Shown: piece after piece, positions 30,703 through 41,587 of the stretch
How positions within the stretch are numbered: position 1 is the first letter of the stretch
How the letters are laid out: every line of letters starts with the position of its first letter
NCBI GenBank assembly: GCA_003278545.1
Contig: QCEF01000001.1
Location: 124,001-188,000, forward strand
Reading direction: 5' to 3'
Origin: Prochlorococcus sp. AG-355-N16
GTDB lineage: Bacteria > Cyanobacteriota > Cyanobacteriia > PCC-6307 > Cyanobiaceae
Length of the DNA stretch: 64,000 bases
Translations under genes and position numbers: made by a program
Notes under the pieces: model-generated
Database searches by the model: none
Seen by the model: the letters and a program-made list of their open reading frames with translations, nothing else
What the model was told of the DNA's origin: nothing

Positions 30703-33276
30703 ATGAAGAATTTGGAAACATTGCTAAAAGATTATGCAGATCATGTAGCTGAAAGAGCTGCCAAAGGTATACCTCCTTTACCTTTAAATGCTGAACAAAC
30801 AAATTGTATTACAAAATTATTAGAACAAGATAGTACTTACGATTCATCTTATTTACTCGATTTACTAATAAATAGAGTACCTCCAGGAGTTGATGAGGCT
30901 GCTTACGTAAAAGCAAGCTGGCTAACCGCTATTGTTAATTCCGAAAAATATTGCAAATCAATTAATCCCGAAAAAGCAATTGAAATACTAGGAACAATGA
31001 TAGGCGGATACAATGTAAATTCCTTAGTAGAAATACTTAAAGGAGAAAATAGTTCTCTCGCAAAAAAAGCGGCAGAAGTTTTAAAAAATATTATTCTTGT
31101 TTACGACTCGGCTAATGAAATTTATGAATTATCTCAAAATAATATTTATGCAAAAGAAGTTGTGATTAGTTGGGCAAAGGCAGAATGGTTCAAAAATAAA
31201 AAAGTTCTGGAGAAAGAGATTACTTGTTTAGTATTTAAAGTTGACGGTGAGACAAACACAGACGACTTATCTCCAGCAGTACATGCAACAACACGCCCGG
31301 ATATTCCTATGCATGCATTAGCTATGTTGGAATTTAAAAAACCTGATGGACTAAAGATTCTTGATAATTTAAAAAAACAAAATTTACCAATAGCTTATGT
31401 TGGAGATGTAGTTGGAACAGGGAGTTCTAGAAAATCTGCTATTAATTCACTCATTTGGCATATAGGAGAAGATATCGCTTTTGTTCCCAACAAAAAAACA
31501 GGTGGAATAATAATTGGCAGCAAAATAGCCCCAATTTTCTTCAATACTGCACAAGATTCAGGAGCTTTACCTATAGAAGCTGACGTATCTCAAATGAAAA
31601 CAGGAGATATTATTAAAATATATCCCTATAAAGGCATTATTAAAAAAATTGAAAAAGATTCAAATACTGAAGGATTAATAAGCAAATTCGAGTTGTATCC
31701 ATCAACTCTTACTGATGAAATTCAAGCTGGCGGAAGAATTAATCTTATGATTGGAAGATCTCTTACTGACAAAATTAGAAACAAATTAGATTATCAACCA
31801 AGTGAAATATTTACTAGGCCACAAAATCCAACCGAAAATAGTGCCGGATTTACTCAAGCTCAAAAAATAGTAGGCAAAGCATGCGGTTTAGATGGAGTTA
31901 GGCCAGGAATGACCTGTGAGCCAATTATGACCACAGTTGGTAGTCAAGATACTACTGGGCCAATGACTAGAGATGAATTAAAAGAACTCGCTTGTTTAGG
32001 ATTTACTGCAGATTTAGTTATGCAAAGTTTTTGTCATACAGCTGCATATCCTAAACCAATAGATCTACTTACTCATAAAGAATTACCTGATTTTATATCT
32101 CAAAGAGGTGGAGTAGCTCTTAAGCCTGGAGACGGCATCATTCATAGCTGGCTTAACAGAATGCTTCTCCCTGATACTGTTGGCACAGGTGGTGATAGTC
32201 ATACAAGATTTCCTCTTGGCATTTCATTTCCTGGAGGCTCAGGCATTGTTGCATTTGCTGCTGCAATAGGATCAATGCCATTAAATATGCCGGAATCTGT
32301 GCTGGTTAAATTTAAGGGAGAATTATTACCAGGAATTACTCTTAGAGATTTAGTTAATGCAATCCCTCTCTTCGCAATTAAAAAAGGACTATTAACTGTT
32401 GAGAAAGAGAATAAGAAAAATATATTCAACGGGAAAATTATGGAAATTGAGGGATTACCAAACCTAAAACTTGAACAAGCTTTTGAACTTACTGATGCTA
32501 CTGCAGAACGCTCATGCGCTGGTAGCACAATACTTTTATCCCAAGAAACTGTTCAAGAATATTTAAAAAGCAATATTTGCCTGCTAGAAAAAATGATCGA
32601 GAGCAATTATGAAGATTCAAAATCGATTTCAAGAAGAATAAATGATATGAAAAATTGGTTAAAAAAACCATCATTAATTCAACCAGATTCAAACGCTCAG
32701 TATGAAGAAATCATTGAAATTGATTTAGCAAAAGTAACACAACCTATAGTTGCTTGCCCTAATGATCCAGATAATGTAAAAGAAATCACTGATGTTTCAA
32801 ATACAAATATTGACGAGGTTTTTATAGGTTCTTGCATGACAAATATTGGTCATTACAGGGCAGCTGCAAAAGTTCTTGAAGGAGTACAAAATTTAAAAGC
32901 TAAATTATGGATTTGTCCACCAACAAAGATGGATGAAGAAACTCTAAAAGCTGAAGGCTACTATAAAATATTTGAAGATTGTGGTGCAAGATTAGAGTTG
33001 CCAGGCTGTTCTTTATGTATGGGAAATCAAGCTAGAGTTGATGAAGGTTCTGTAGTATTTTCTACCAGTACAAGAAATTTTGACAATAGACTTGGCAAAA
33101 ATGCGCAAGTATTTTTAGGAAGTGCAGAATTGGCAGCAGTTTGTGCACTACTTGGAAAAATACCTGAAATAGAAGAATATCAGGATATTACTAAAAATAA
33201 AATTAATCCATATTCAGATGAACTTTATCGCTATCTTCAATTTGATGAAATACACGATTTCAGCTTGACAAAGTAA
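30703..33276 (+). CDS. acnB: Aconitate hydratase B
   Basis: AcnB (857 aa) interconverts citrate and isocitrate using a 4Fe-4S cluster. An N-terminal HEAT-like domain comes first, then a swivel domain (VGDVVGTGSSRKSAINS) and the catalytic core. Cluster-binding Cys are in FIGSCMTNIG and LPGCSLCMGNQ. The length matches E. coli AcnB. It is divergent from the DAHP synthase gene across a 97-base spacer. Confidence 0.97.
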   Translation: MKNLETLLKDYADHVAERAAKGIPPLPLNAEQTNCITKLLEQDSTYDSSYLLDLLINRVPPGVDEAAYVKASWLTAIVNSEKYCKSINPEKAIEILGTMIGGYNVNSLVEILKGENSSLAKKAAEVLKNIILVYDSANEIYELSQNNIYAKEVVISWAKAEWFKNKKVLEKEITCLVFKVDGETNTDDLSPAVHATTRPDIPMHALAMLEFKKPDGLKILDNLKKQNLPIAYVGDVVGTGSSRKSAINSLIWHIGEDIAFVPNKKTGGIIIGSKIAPIFFNTAQDSGALPIEADVSQMKTGDIIKIYPYKGIIKKIEKDSNTEGLISKFELYPSTLTDEIQAGGRINLMIGRSLTDKIRNKLDYQPSEIFTRPQNPTENSAGFTQAQKIVGKACGLDGVRPGMTCEPIMTTVGSQDTTGPMTRDELKELACLGFTADLVMQSFCHTAAYPKPIDLLTHKELPDFISQRGGVALKPGDGIIHSWLNRMLLPDTVGTGGDSHTRFPLGISFPGGSGIVAFAAAIGSMPLNMPESVLVKFKGELLPGITLRDLVNAIPLFAIKKGLLTVEKENKKNIFNGKIMEIEGLPNLKLEQAFELTDATAERSCAGSTILLSQETVQEYLKSNICLLEKMIESNYEDSKSISRRINDMKNWLKKPSLIQPDSNAQYEEIIEIDLAKVTQPIVACPNDPDNVKEITDVSNTNIDEVFIGSCMTNIGHYRAAAKVLEGVQNLKAKLWICPPTKMDEETLKAEGYYKIFEDCGARLELPGCSLCMGNQARVDEGSVVFSTSTRNFDNRLGKNAQVFLGSAELAAVCALLGKIPEIEEYQDITKNKINPYSDELYRYLQFDEIHDFSLTK

Positions 33277-33285
33277 TCATGGACC

Positions 33286-34644
33286 ATGCCAAACTTTATA
33301 AAAGATAATATTCAAAAAACAAGTAATAATTCTTCTCGTAGTATCAAAAAATTATTAAAACAAAGATCTCTAGTCGTTGCATTTTCGCTCTTATTAACAG
33401 GTCTAGGGGCTTCAATTACAAGCATATCTTTTAAAACTGGAATCTATTTTATTAATAATTGGAGATTAGCATTATTAGACCAATTCCCATCTATTGCGGT
33501 CTTACCTATTTTTGGCGCTCTAGGAGGAGCTATTGCAGGATATTTGATCAAAAATATAGCACCTGCCGCAAAAGGTTCAGGCGTGAGTCAAATCATGGGT
33601 TTCTTAAGACATAAAAAAGTTCCAATGAATTTAAAAGTAGGATTAATAAAGCTCATATCAGGAATTATTGCGATTGGTAGTGGATTCCCTTTGGGTCCAG
33701 AAGGTCCATCAGTTCAAATGGGAGGATCTGTAGCTTGGCAAATGGCCAAGTGGCTCAAAGCTCCTACAGCTTTCAGAAGAGTAATAGTAGCAGCAGGTGG
33801 TGGTGCAGGAATAGCTGCAGTATTTAGCGCTCCATTAGGAGGGTTTATCTATGCCATAGAGGAGTTATTAAACTCTGCTAGACCAGTAATTTTATTATTA
33901 GTAGTAATTACAACTTTTATTGCAGATTCATCTGCTGATATTATTCAAGCCTTGGGTTTAGATCCTAAAGCAGGAGGCTTTGATTTTAACCTAGGATTTT
34001 TGATTCAAAAAGAATATGACCCATCAGTTTTTTTCTTACCTGTAGATTTTATTTACTTAGTTTTACTAGGAATAATTATTGGGATATTTGCAGAATTGTA
34101 CAGCAGATATGTTTTGTTAATGCAAAATCTTGGTAAAAAGTGGTATAAAAATAAATTTGTTTTAAAAATGAGTATCTGTGGAATTATTTTAGGAAGTATC
34201 TACTCTTTTTTACCCAGTACATTTCATAATTTAGATGAATTACAGAAAATAATAGCTGAACAAAATACAAGTATTGGAATTGCTTTATTGGCAGTTTTAG
34301 TACTATTTATCACGACAGGTTTAGCTGCGGCATCCGGAGCTCCTGGAGGATTATTCTATCCAATGCTTACTTTAGGAGGTTCTATCGGACTAATAATGGG
34401 GAGCTGGGTAGAAATTGCTACAGGACATGCACCCAGTACATACATTTTTGCGGGAATGGGAGCTTTCGTAGCAGGATGTTCGCGAACGCCAATAACAGCA
34501 ATGTTTTTAGCTTTTGCTTTAACAAAAAATTTATTAATAATGAAACCTGTGTTAATCAGCTGCATTGCCAGTTTCTTGATAGCAAGAGCTTTTAATGAAG
34601 AATCAATTTATGAAAGACAAATACAAATAGAATTAGAAGACTAA
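33286..34644 (+). CDS. ClC-family chloride channel/antiporter
   Basis: The 452-residue membrane protein has the ClC selectivity signatures GSGFPLGPEGPSVQMGG, with the gating glutamate in GPEGP, and SGAPGGLFYPMLTLGG. About ten hydrophobic helices are visible. It lacks the C-terminal CBS domains. Chloride/proton exchange is likely but not certain from sequence. It starts 9 bases after acnB and ends 10 bases from the convergent purU. Confidence 0.92.
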   Translation: MPNFIKDNIQKTSNNSSRSIKKLLKQRSLVVAFSLLLTGLGASITSISFKTGIYFINNWRLALLDQFPSIAVLPIFGALGGAIAGYLIKNIAPAAKGSGVSQIMGFLRHKKVPMNLKVGLIKLISGIIAIGSGFPLGPEGPSVQMGGSVAWQMAKWLKAPTAFRRVIVAAGGGAGIAAVFSAPLGGFIYAIEELLNSARPVILLLVVITTFIADSSADIIQALGLDPKAGGFDFNLGFLIQKEYDPSVFFLPVDFIYLVLLGIIIGIFAELYSRYVLLMQNLGKKWYKNKFVLKMSICGIILGSIYSFLPSTFHNLDELQKIIAEQNTSIGIALLAVLVLFITTGLAAASGAPGGLFYPMLTLGGSIGLIMGSWVEIATGHAPSTYIFAGMGAFVAGCSRTPITAMFLAFALTKNLLIMKPVLISCIASFLIARAFNEESIYERQIQIELED

Positions 34645-34654
34645 GCAACTATCT

Positions 34655-35509
34655 TCAATCAAAAACAGCAGTTTTGCTGTTATAGACAAATACTTGATGA
34701 TTTAGATGTAATCTAACTGCTCTTGCTAAAGCTATTCTTTCAATATCTCTTCCTTTTCTAATTAAATCATCAACTTCATCCCTATGACTTACATTAACTG
34801 TACATTGCTCTATTATCGGGCCTTCATCAAGATCTTCAGTAACATAGTGAGCAGTAGCACCAATTAATTTAACACCTCTCTTCCATGCTCTATGATATGG
34901 TTGCCCGCCCTTAAATGCAGGTAAGAAAGAATGATGAATATTTATTATGGAAGAAAACTTTTTTAAAAAAGAATCACTCAAAATTTGCATATATTTGGCT
35001 AAAACAACAAGATCAATATCATATTCTTTTAGTAAATTTAAAAATTGATCTTCAACAATAGTTTTATCAGTTTTAAAGGTATCAATATGGACAAATTTTG
35101 CATTAAAGTCATTTGCAATATTTTCAAGATGAGAATGATTTGAAATTATTAAAGGAACTCTCATTTTGAGTTCTCCATTTCTTACTCGCCAAAGTAAATC
35201 AATCAAACAATGATTTTGTTTACTCACGAAAATAGCAACATTTGGTATTTCATCAGAATAATTTACGTTAAATTGTCCATTTACTTCATCTGCAATTTTT
35301 TCAAATTCTTTATAAATTTCACCCCTATTAAAAGATTCATTGTTACTATTCCATTCAATTCGACTAAGAAACAAACCTGCATCTTGATCTGTATGATGAT
35401 CAGAATGTTTTATGTTGCCACCATAATTTGAAATCCAACTTGTAAGTAAACTTACAAGGCCAGGACGATCGGGACAAACAATTTTGAATATAATTGAAGG
35501 ATGTTCCAA
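34655..35509 (-). CDS. purU: Formyltetrahydrofolate deformylase
   Basis: PurU (284 aa) hydrolyses 10-formyl-tetrahydrofolate to formate and tetrahydrofolate. An N-terminal ACT domain (FKIVCPDRPGLVSLLTSWI) is followed by a formyltransferase-like domain with the catalytic block NIHHSFLPAFKGGQPYHRAW and ATAHYVTEDLDEGPII. It is longer than PurN, and the ACT domain is diagnostic. Its 3' end encodes a terminator-like hairpin. Confidence 0.95.
   Translation of the reverse strand: MEHPSIIFKIVCPDRPGLVSLLTSWISNYGGNIKHSDHHTDQDAGLFLSRIEWNSNNESFNRGEIYKEFEKIADEVNGQFNVNYSDEIPNVAIFVSKQNHCLIDLLWRVRNGELKMRVPLIISNHSHLENIANDFNAKFVHIDTFKTDKTIVEDQFLNLLKEYDIDLVVLAKYMQILSDSFLKKFSSIINIHHSFLPAFKGGQPYHRAWKRGVKLIGATAHYVTEDLDEGPIIEQCTVNVSHRDEVDDLIRKGRDIERIALARAVRLHLNHQVFVYNSKTAVFD
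34664..34681 (-). terminator. Terminator-like hairpin within the end of purU
   Basis: On the minus strand AACAGCA, loop AAAC, and TGCTGTT form a perfect 7-bp stem followed by TTTG. It lies in the last codons of purU, 10-37 bases from the end of the convergent clc gene. With so few intergenic bases, a terminator inside the coding end would be economical. On the other strand no U tract follows, so it would act on purU transcripts only. Confidence 0.45.
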
Positions 35510-35556
35510 AAATCTTTAACGATTAAGTCAAATAAACAAGTATATCTAATATATCA

Positions 35557-36639
35557 ATGAAAAGCTTAAAAGAAAATTTTCAAAAAGCAAACATAGTTAT
35601 TATTGGATCAGGGATTATTGGAAAATTTAACGCCTTAGAATTATCAGAATTAGGTTTTCAGGTAACGATAATAGATCCAACTCAACTCCAAAATAGTAGC
35701 AATGCAGCATTAGGCTTGCTAATGGGTAATATATATCAGAAAAGAAGGGGTAGAAGCTGGGATCTCAGGAAACAAAGCATTGAATTGTGGCCACAATGGA
35801 TTAGGTTCCTACAAAAATTTAATTACGAATTAAATATCGAAAAACCATTAATACAACTAACTACTAATGAAGAAAAGTTTAAAAAATTAGAGAAATTTGT
35901 TTATGAAAATAATGATCCAACGTTACTAATTTTAGAAAGGGACTCAATATTAATCAAGAATATAAATAAAGCCTTCCAAACAAAAAATATAAAAGGAATG
36001 ATCTCCCTCAAAGATGGAAGAATAAATGCTGTATCGTTACTTCAAACAATAGATAAATATCTAAAACATAAAAAAGTAAATTATTTACAAGGAGAAATTA
36101 TAAAAATAAGAAAATCAAACAATCAATGGATTTCTACAACAAGGAATAATGAAAATATAAAATCTGACATAGTTATTTTGTGTAATTCACTAAAAGCGAT
36201 TGATTTAATAGATAGTCGATCTCACAACATCAAATTAAAGCCTGTTTTGGGTCAAGCTATGGAAATTGAGATTAATGATGCCGAAGTTGATTTGTTATCG
36301 CTGCCAAAACAATTCAATATAAATGGTAAAAATATAATTCCAAAATCAAAAAATAAGCTAATTATTGGATCAACTGACGAATATAGTACTAAACCAGAAA
36401 AAAATACATTCGAAAAACTCACAAATTTTCTCGATAAAAAACCAAATTGGCTGGAGAAAGGGAAAATTTCTAAAAAGTGGTACGGAATTAGGTCAAAACC
36501 AGATGGTGAGCCTTCACCAATAATGAAAAATCTTGAAGATGGACTAATTATATGTACAGGTTTTTATAAAAATGGGATTTTACTGGCTCCCACTTGCTCT
36601 AAATGGGTTGCTAATGAAATTAAAAATTACTTTTACTAA
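35557..36639 (+). CDS. FAD-dependent oxidoreductase, DadA/glycine oxidase-like
   Basis: The 360-residue protein starts with a Rossmann FAD site [17 protein letters not shown] and has the [13 protein letters not shown] and [12 protein letters not shown] regions, typical of D-amino-acid or glycine oxidases. The C-terminal [18 protein letters not shown] and [13 protein letters not shown] also fit. The substrate cannot be read from the sequence; glycine (ThiO-like) is one possibility. Its last four bases overlap the end of the convergent dnaK. Confidence 0.85.
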   Translation: MKSLKENFQKANIVIIGSGIIGKFNALELSELGFQVTIIDPTQLQNSSNAALGLLMGNIYQKRRGRSWDLRKQSIELWPQWIRFLQKFNYELNIEKPLIQLTTNEEKFKKLEKFVYENNDPTLLILERDSILIKNINKAFQTKNIKGMISLKDGRINAVSLLQTIDKYLKHKKVNYLQGEIIKIRKSNNQWISTTRNNENIKSDIVILCNSLKAIDLIDSRSHNIKLKPVLGQAMEIEINDAEVDLLSLPKQFNINGKNIIPKSKNKLIIGSTDEYSTKPEKNTFEKLTNFLDKKPNWLEKGKISKKWYGIRSKPDGEPSPIMKNLEDGLIICTGFYKNGILLAPTCSKWVANEIKNYFY

Positions 36640-38543
36640 TCTTTTGTTTCAGTAAAGTCTGCATCAATTACATCATCTCCGCCTTTTTCATTTGAATCAC
36701 TCTGATCAGGATCGCCTGCTGCACCAGGTGATGGTGGCTGATTACCTGGTTGCTGATAAACAGATGAACCAACTGCATAAAGTTCTTGCTGGAGTTCTTC
36801 AAGAAGTTTTTTCATTGATTCATAATCTTCTTTTGAAGTTGCTTCTTTTAAAGCATTACTTTTTTCTTCAACTTTAGACTTTGCTGCAGCATCAATTTTG
36901 TCTCCTAACTCACCAAGTTGCTTCTCTGTCTGGTAGACAAGTGTTTCGGCTTGATTTTTTAAATCAATTTTTTCTCTTTTTTCTTTATCTGCTGATGCAT
37001 TTGATTCAGCATCCTTTACCATTTTTTCTACTTCATTATCAGATAGAGTAGAAGCACCAGTGATAGAAATACTTTGCTCTTTACCACTTCCTTTATCTTT
37101 AGCAGTAACACTAAGAATTCCATTTGCATCGATATCAAATGTAACTTCAATTTGCGGAACTCCTCTTGGTGCTGAAGGTATTCCATCCAATCTAAAGGTT
37201 CCTAAGCTTTTGTTATCAGAAGCCATTTCTCTTTCACCCTGTAAAACGTGTATTTCAACATTTGTTTGACCGTCTACAGCAGTTGAATATGTTTCAGATT
37301 TCTTTGTAGGTACGGTAGTATTGCGATTTATCATTTTTGTCATTACTCCGCCTAAAGTCTCTACACCTAGAGAAAGTGGAGTAACGTCAAGCAACAATAT
37401 ATCTTTAACCTCTCCTGCTAAAACTCCTCCCTGAATTGCAGCTCCAACAGCTACTACCTCATCAGGATTAACGGTTTGATTTGGATCTTTACCAATTATT
37501 TTTTTTACTAAATCTAGAACTGCAGGTATTCTAGATGAGCCTCCGACCATAACAACTTCATCAATTTCACTAGTAGAAATTTTTGCATCGTTTATGGCTC
37601 TCTCAACTGGGGTTTTACACCTATCAATTAAAGAAGCTGCTAGTTCCTCGAACTTTGCTCTAGTAAGGTTCAAATCCAAATGTTTTGGTCCTTCAGGCGT
37701 GGCTGTAATAAAAGGTAAATTTATCTCACTTTGCGTAGCATTTGAGAGCTCTATTTTTGCTTTTTCTGCAGCTTCAGTCAATCTTTGCAAAGCTTGCTTA
37801 TCTTGTCTGAGATCAATTCCCTCATTTGATTTAAAAGTATTTGCTAAATGATCTACAATACATCTATCAAAATCATCACCACCTAAATGTGTATCACCAG
37901 AAGTAGATAGAACTTCAGTTACTCCATCACCTGCTTCAATAACTGAGACATCAAATGTTCCTCCTCCTAAATCAAAAACAAGAATTTTTTCATTTTCTTT
38001 ATCCAAACCATATGCTAAAGCCGCAGCGGTTGGCTCATTAACAATTCTGAGGACTTCTAAACCCGCAATCTTTCCAGCATCTTTAGTAGCCTGTCTTTGT
38101 GAATCATTAAAATAAGCTGGAACTGTAATTACAGCTTGTGTAACTTTTTCACCAAGGTATTTACCCGCATCATCTGCTAACTTTCTTAAAACTTGAGAAC
38201 TTACCTCTTCAGGAGAAAACTGCTTATCCAAAACAGGGCATTTTAATTTGACACTAGAACCAGATTTTTCAACAGAATAACTAACTTCTTTAGATTCCTC
38301 ATTAACTTCATCAACTCTTCTTCCAACAAATCGTTTTGCTGAATAAAAAGTATTTTCAGGGTTCATTACAGCCTGTCTTTTAGCTATTTGTCCAACAAGC
38401 TGATCTTGATTTTTTGTATATGCAACAACTGATGGAGTAGTTCTGAAACCCTCAGCATTTGCTATTACAGTAGGTTTACCACCTTCCATTACAGCAACAC
38501 AACTGTTAGTTGTTCCTAAATCGATTCCTACGACCTTACCCAT
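36636..38543 (-). CDS. dnaK: Molecular chaperone DnaK (Hsp70)
   Basis: DnaK (635 aa) is the ATP-dependent chaperone that works with DnaJ and GrpE. It starts at ATG 38543 ([18 protein letters not shown]). The open frame goes 21 codons further upstream, but that extension is unlike the family. ATPase motifs are [12 protein letters not shown] and [14 protein letters not shown]; the substrate-binding domain has [14 protein letters not shown]. The acidic tail [12 protein letters not shown] is typical. Cyanobacteria often have several DnaK proteins; this looks like the main DnaK2 type. No CIRCE element was found upstream. Confidence 0.96.
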   Translation of the reverse strand: MGKVVGIDLGTTNSCVAVMEGGKPTVIANAEGFRTTPSVVAYTKNQDQLVGQIAKRQAVMNPENTFYSAKRFVGRRVDEVNEESKEVSYSVEKSGSSVKLKCPVLDKQFSPEEVSSQVLRKLADDAGKYLGEKVTQAVITVPAYFNDSQRQATKDAGKIAGLEVLRIVNEPTAAALAYGLDKENEKILVFDLGGGTFDVSVIEAGDGVTEVLSTSGDTHLGGDDFDRCIVDHLANTFKSNEGIDLRQDKQALQRLTEAAEKAKIELSNATQSEINLPFITATPEGPKHLDLNLTRAKFEELAASLIDRCKTPVERAINDAKISTSEIDEVVMVGGSSRIPAVLDLVKKIIGKDPNQTVNPDEVVAVGAAIQGGVLAGEVKDILLLDVTPLSLGVETLGGVMTKMINRNTTVPTKKSETYSTAVDGQTNVEIHVLQGEREMASDNKSLGTFRLDGIPSAPRGVPQIEVTFDIDANGILSVTAKDKGSGKEQSISITGASTLSDNEVEKMVKDAESNASADKEKREKIDLKNQAETLVYQTEKQLGELGDKIDAAAKSKVEEKSNALKEATSKEDYESMKKLLEELQQELYAVGSSVYQQPGNQPPSPGAAGDPDQSDSNEKGGDDVIDADFTETKD

Positions 38544-38658
38544 GGGTATACTCTTTATATTTGTTATTCTCCATAATCGGTCATTGACGTCATTATTGTT
38601 ACTCAAAGATGGGGTGTGGTTCCCGAACAGATCATTATCTTAAGGAAAAATTCTAAAC

Positions 38659-39519
38659 ATGATTTCAAGTAAGACATCTTTTATAGCATTAATCGGCAAT
38701 CCAGTAAGCCATTCATTGTCACCGATTATGCAAAATGCTGCATTTCAATATTTAGGCCTAGATTTAATTTATATTGCTATACCTTGCAAAGATGAAGATC
38801 TAGAATTGGTTCTGAATTCTTTGAAAAAAATTAATTGCAAAGGTTTAAATATTACAATTCCCCATAAAGAAAAAGTATTTAACCTATGTAGTGAAATTTC
38901 TCCTATTGCAAGCAAACTGAAAGCCATTAATACCCTGAAATTAAATCCTGAAAATGAATGGAGCGCAACTAATACTGATTTAGAAGGATTTATTTATCCA
39001 TTAAAAAATTTAAACTTAGCAAAGAAAAAATCAATAGTTCTTGGCTCCGGGGGTGCAGCAAAATCTGTTATTCAAGGTTTAATAAATTTAAATCTTTCAA
39101 AAATTTCAGTAATAGCACGTAACAAATCATCACTAGATGAATTAATAAAAAACTTTAAAAATGAAATTGAACTTCAGAGCTTCTTAAGTAACGATAATCA
39201 AGCTCAAAATTTAATTGAAGAAGCAGATTTAGTTGTAAATACAACTCCAGTAGGAATGAAAACAGCCAAAAATGAAATGAATTTATTGCCATATGGAGAT
39301 TATTTTTGGAGATCTCTTAACTCAAAAACTATTGTTTATGATTTGATATATAATCCTGCTCCAACTCATCTATTAAAATTTAGCGCCAATAAAGGATGCA
39401 TGACTATAGATGGTTTGCAAATGCTTGTTGCTCAAGGATTGAAATCATTATCATTTTGGACAAATGGCTTAGAAGTACCTTTTCATATTATGAATGATGC
39501 ACTCAAAAATCATCTTTAA
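38659..39519 (+). CDS. aroE: Shikimate dehydrogenase
   Basis: AroE (286 aa) reduces 3-dehydroshikimate to shikimate with NADPH. N-terminal substrate motifs are IGNPVSHSLSPIMQNAAF and GLNITIPHKE. The cofactor fold has VLGSGGAAKSVIQGL, followed by VVNTTPVGM and DGLQMLVAQ. It is divergent from dnaK and is followed about 100 bases later by rpsF. Confidence 0.96.
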   Translation: MISSKTSFIALIGNPVSHSLSPIMQNAAFQYLGLDLIYIAIPCKDEDLELVLNSLKKINCKGLNITIPHKEKVFNLCSEISPIASKLKAINTLKLNPENEWSATNTDLEGFIYPLKNLNLAKKKSIVLGSGGAAKSVIQGLINLNLSKISVIARNKSSLDELIKNFKNEIELQSFLSNDNQAQNLIEEADLVVNTTPVGMKTAKNEMNLLPYGDYFWRSLNSKTIVYDLIYNPAPTHLLKFSANKGCMTIDGLQMLVAQGLKSLSFWTNGLEVPFHIMNDALKNHL

Positions 39520-39572
39520 AATAATGCTGATTTTCAGGGAACTGCACATCATGATGTATCGTTAAAGATGAA

Positions 39573-39616
39573 CAGACGCTCATGTCATCAATTATGTGAG
39601 CCAAAGACCTTGTCTG
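39573..39616 (+). promoter_or_regulatory. Structured mRNA leader of rpsF (possible S6:S18-type autoregulatory fold)
   Basis: The RNA can form an outer stem CAGAC (39573-39577) with GUCUG (39612-39616) and a stacked inner stem GCUCAUGU (39578-39585) with AUGUGAGC (39594-39601), including two G-U pairs and an 8-base loop. The 3' side has a 10-base bulge CAAAGACCUU. It ends 5 bases before the rpsF ATG. The two-helix-with-asymmetric-bulge shape resembles published S6:S18 leaders, in which r-protein S6 with S18 represses rpsF. Conservation has not been checked. Confidence 0.45.
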
Positions 39617-39621
39617 AAACT

Positions 39622-40083
39622 ATGAACGATCAACAATCTTATTACGAAACCATGTATATCCTCCGCCCAGATATTGCGGAAGATGAAGTCTCTAACCACA
39701 TTGATAAATACAATAAGCTTTTAGAAGAATTTGGCGGTACCATCCTCGATAGTCAAATGAGGGGTAAAAGAAGATTAGCCTATCAAATAGCAAAACATAG
39801 AGAAGGTATTTACGTCCAACTAAGTCATCAAGGAGATGGACAACATATTTTCAAAATCGAAAAAGCAATGAGACTAAGTGAAGATGTTATTAGATACATG
39901 ACCGTTAAACAAGAAGGGCCCTTGCCAACGCCAAGACCTTCTACGAAGAGTTCAACTAAAGCAGATGATAAAGAAAATCCAGAAACTAAAGTTGAATCTA
40001 AGGAAGAACAACCAGTAGTAAGCGCAGATACTTCAACTTCGGGAAAAGATGATACTGAAACTAAAGGAAATGCAGAATCTTAA
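39622..40083 (+). CDS. rpsF: 30S ribosomal protein S6
   Basis: S6 (153 aa) binds the central domain of 16S rRNA together with S18. The domain [17 protein letters not shown] through GEDVIRYM-type strands is complete by about residue 95. A long disordered tail, rich in Lys, Glu, Ser and Thr, follows; many cyanobacterial S6 proteins have one. I use the ATG at 39622 rather than 39568, because the longer start adds 18 unlike residues and would translate through the leader fold. The stop is three bases from the convergent argG. Confidence 0.92.
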   Translation: MNDQQSYYETMYILRPDIAEDEVSNHIDKYNKLLEEFGGTILDSQMRGKRRLAYQIAKHREGIYVQLSHQGDGQHIFKIEKAMRLSEDVIRYMTVKQEGPLPTPRPSTKSSTKADDKENPETKVESKEEQPVVSADTSTSGKDDTETKGNAES

Positions 40084-40086
40084 ATG

Positions 40087-41301
40087 TTAATCTTTTGTTT
40101 TTGAATTTAACTCAGCCCATATTTTATTAGACATACCCCACATATAAATAAAACCCTCCGCTAAAGAATGATTAAAAACATCGTTTTTGCTATAAGTTGC
40201 CAAATCTTCTCTGTAAAGTGAATTATTCTCCGACATCCTACCAATTACTATTGCGTTCCCCTTATGAAGTCTAATCTTTACTCTTCCATTAACTGCAGTT
40301 TGAGTCGACGAAATAAATGCATCTAAACTATCTTTAAGAGGTCCAAACCAAAAACCTTGATAGACAAGTTGACCCCATTTTTTTTCAACTGTTCCTTTAA
40401 ATTCAACAACGTCTGGATTTAATGTAATGCTTTCTAATTCTTTGTGAGCTTTGATTAAAAGCAAGAGGCCTGGTGTTTCGTAAATCTCTCTACTTTTAAT
40501 TCCTACTACTCGGTCTTCAATCATGTCAATTCTTCCAAAACCATGCTCACCTGCGAGAACATTAGCTTTTTTAATAATCTCTACTGGGGTTAAAGATTCA
40601 TCATTAATTCCAACTGGAAGCCCATTTTTGAAAATAATTTCTACTTCTTGAGGAGAATCAGGAGAATTACATACTGATGATGTCATAGAAAATATATCCT
40701 CAGGTGCTTCTTGCATTGGGTCCTCTAATATACCTGCTTCAATACTCCTACCAAGTAAGTTAACGTCTATGGAATATGGTGATTTTTTTGATACTGGCGC
40801 AGGTATACCAAATTTTTCTCCATACAATATTGCCTCTTCTCTACTCATATTCCACTCCCTAGCGGGAGTAATTATTTTTAAATCAGGACCTAAAGCATTA
40901 ATTGCTAAATCGAACCGAACTTGATCATTCCCTTTACCAGTGCATCCATGAGCTACTGCATCGGCATTAATCTCTCTAGCAATATTTACGAGATTTTCAG
41001 CAATTAAAGGCCTAGCAAGAGCAGTAGATAAAGGATATTTATCTAAATATAATGCGTTCGCTCTAATGGCTGGAAAAGCATATCTCTCAACAAAACTATT
41101 AACTAAATTGCCAACGATAGATTTAGATGCACCAGAGTTTAAAGCTTTTTGCCTAATAAATTCTAAATCCTCGCCTTGTCCAAGATCTGCGACAAAAGTA
41201 ACTACTTCTGAAATTCCATATTCATTCTTTAAGTATGGAATACAAACGCTAGTATCTACGCCACCAGAATAAGCTAGTACAACTTTTTTTACCTGCTGCA
41301 T
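40087..41301 (-). CDS. argG: Argininosuccinate synthase
   Basis: ArgG (404 aa) condenses citrulline and aspartate using ATP in arginine biosynthesis. The N-terminal P-loop is [12 protein letters not shown]. Other blocks are [14 protein letters not shown], then TPAREW and [20 protein letters not shown]. The length and motifs are typical. Confidence 0.97.
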   Translation of the reverse strand: MQQVKKVVLAYSGGVDTSVCIPYLKNEYGISEVVTFVADLGQGEDLEFIRQKALNSGASKSIVGNLVNSFVERYAFPAIRANALYLDKYPLSTALARPLIAENLVNIAREINADAVAHGCTGKGNDQVRFDLAINALGPDLKIITPAREWNMSREEAILYGEKFGIPAPVSKKSPYSIDVNLLGRSIEAGILEDPMQEAPEDIFSMTSSVCNSPDSPQEVEIIFKNGLPVGINDESLTPVEIIKKANVLAGEHGFGRIDMIEDRVVGIKSREIYETPGLLLLIKAHKELESITLNPDVVEFKGTVEKKWGQLVYQGFWFGPLKDSLDAFISSTQTAVNGRVKIRLHKGNAIVIGRMSENNSLYREDLATYSKNDVFNHSLAEGFIYMWGMSNKIWAELNSKTKD

Positions 41302-41338
41302 CTAAATTTGCTCCATAAATTTAAATTTTTTGACGTAA

Positions 41339-41533
41339 TTAAGATTTTGAATACTTATTAGAGATTAATACTATTGTAACTAAAAGAGCTGGACCAAAAA
41401 CCAGTAATAAGAGAAGAAAGTTATTAATTATTAAAAGATTGGGATTCAAATATCCAATTATTTTTAATAATCCAGACAGCAACAATGAAACTAGCCAGAT
41501 AAAAAAGTATTTTAAATTTCCTTTATCAAACAA
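41339..41533 (-). CDS. Small two-helix membrane protein
   Basis: The 64-residue frame starts with TTG; no in-frame ATG exists. It has two hydrophobic segments (about residues 10-27 and 38-58), the second a Leu-rich helix NFLLLLLVFGPALLVTIVLI. It fills most of the gap between argG and the divergent DUF3134 gene. No domain is recognised. The hydrophobic pattern and its place in a compact genome support it, but the lack of an ATG makes it uncertain. Confidence 0.5.
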   Translation of the reverse strand: MFDKGNLKYFFIWLVSLLLSGLLKIIGYLNPNLLIINNFLLLLLVFGPALLVTIVLISNKYSKS

Positions 41534-41587
41534 AGTTTTTAAGTGTGCATCATTATGTATTATCTTATATATAGATCAAAACCTTTA

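Noticed and set aside
38544-38606. N-terminal extension of DnaK
   Set aside because: The 21 extra residues are unlike DnaK, whereas the ATG at 38543 gives the canonical start.
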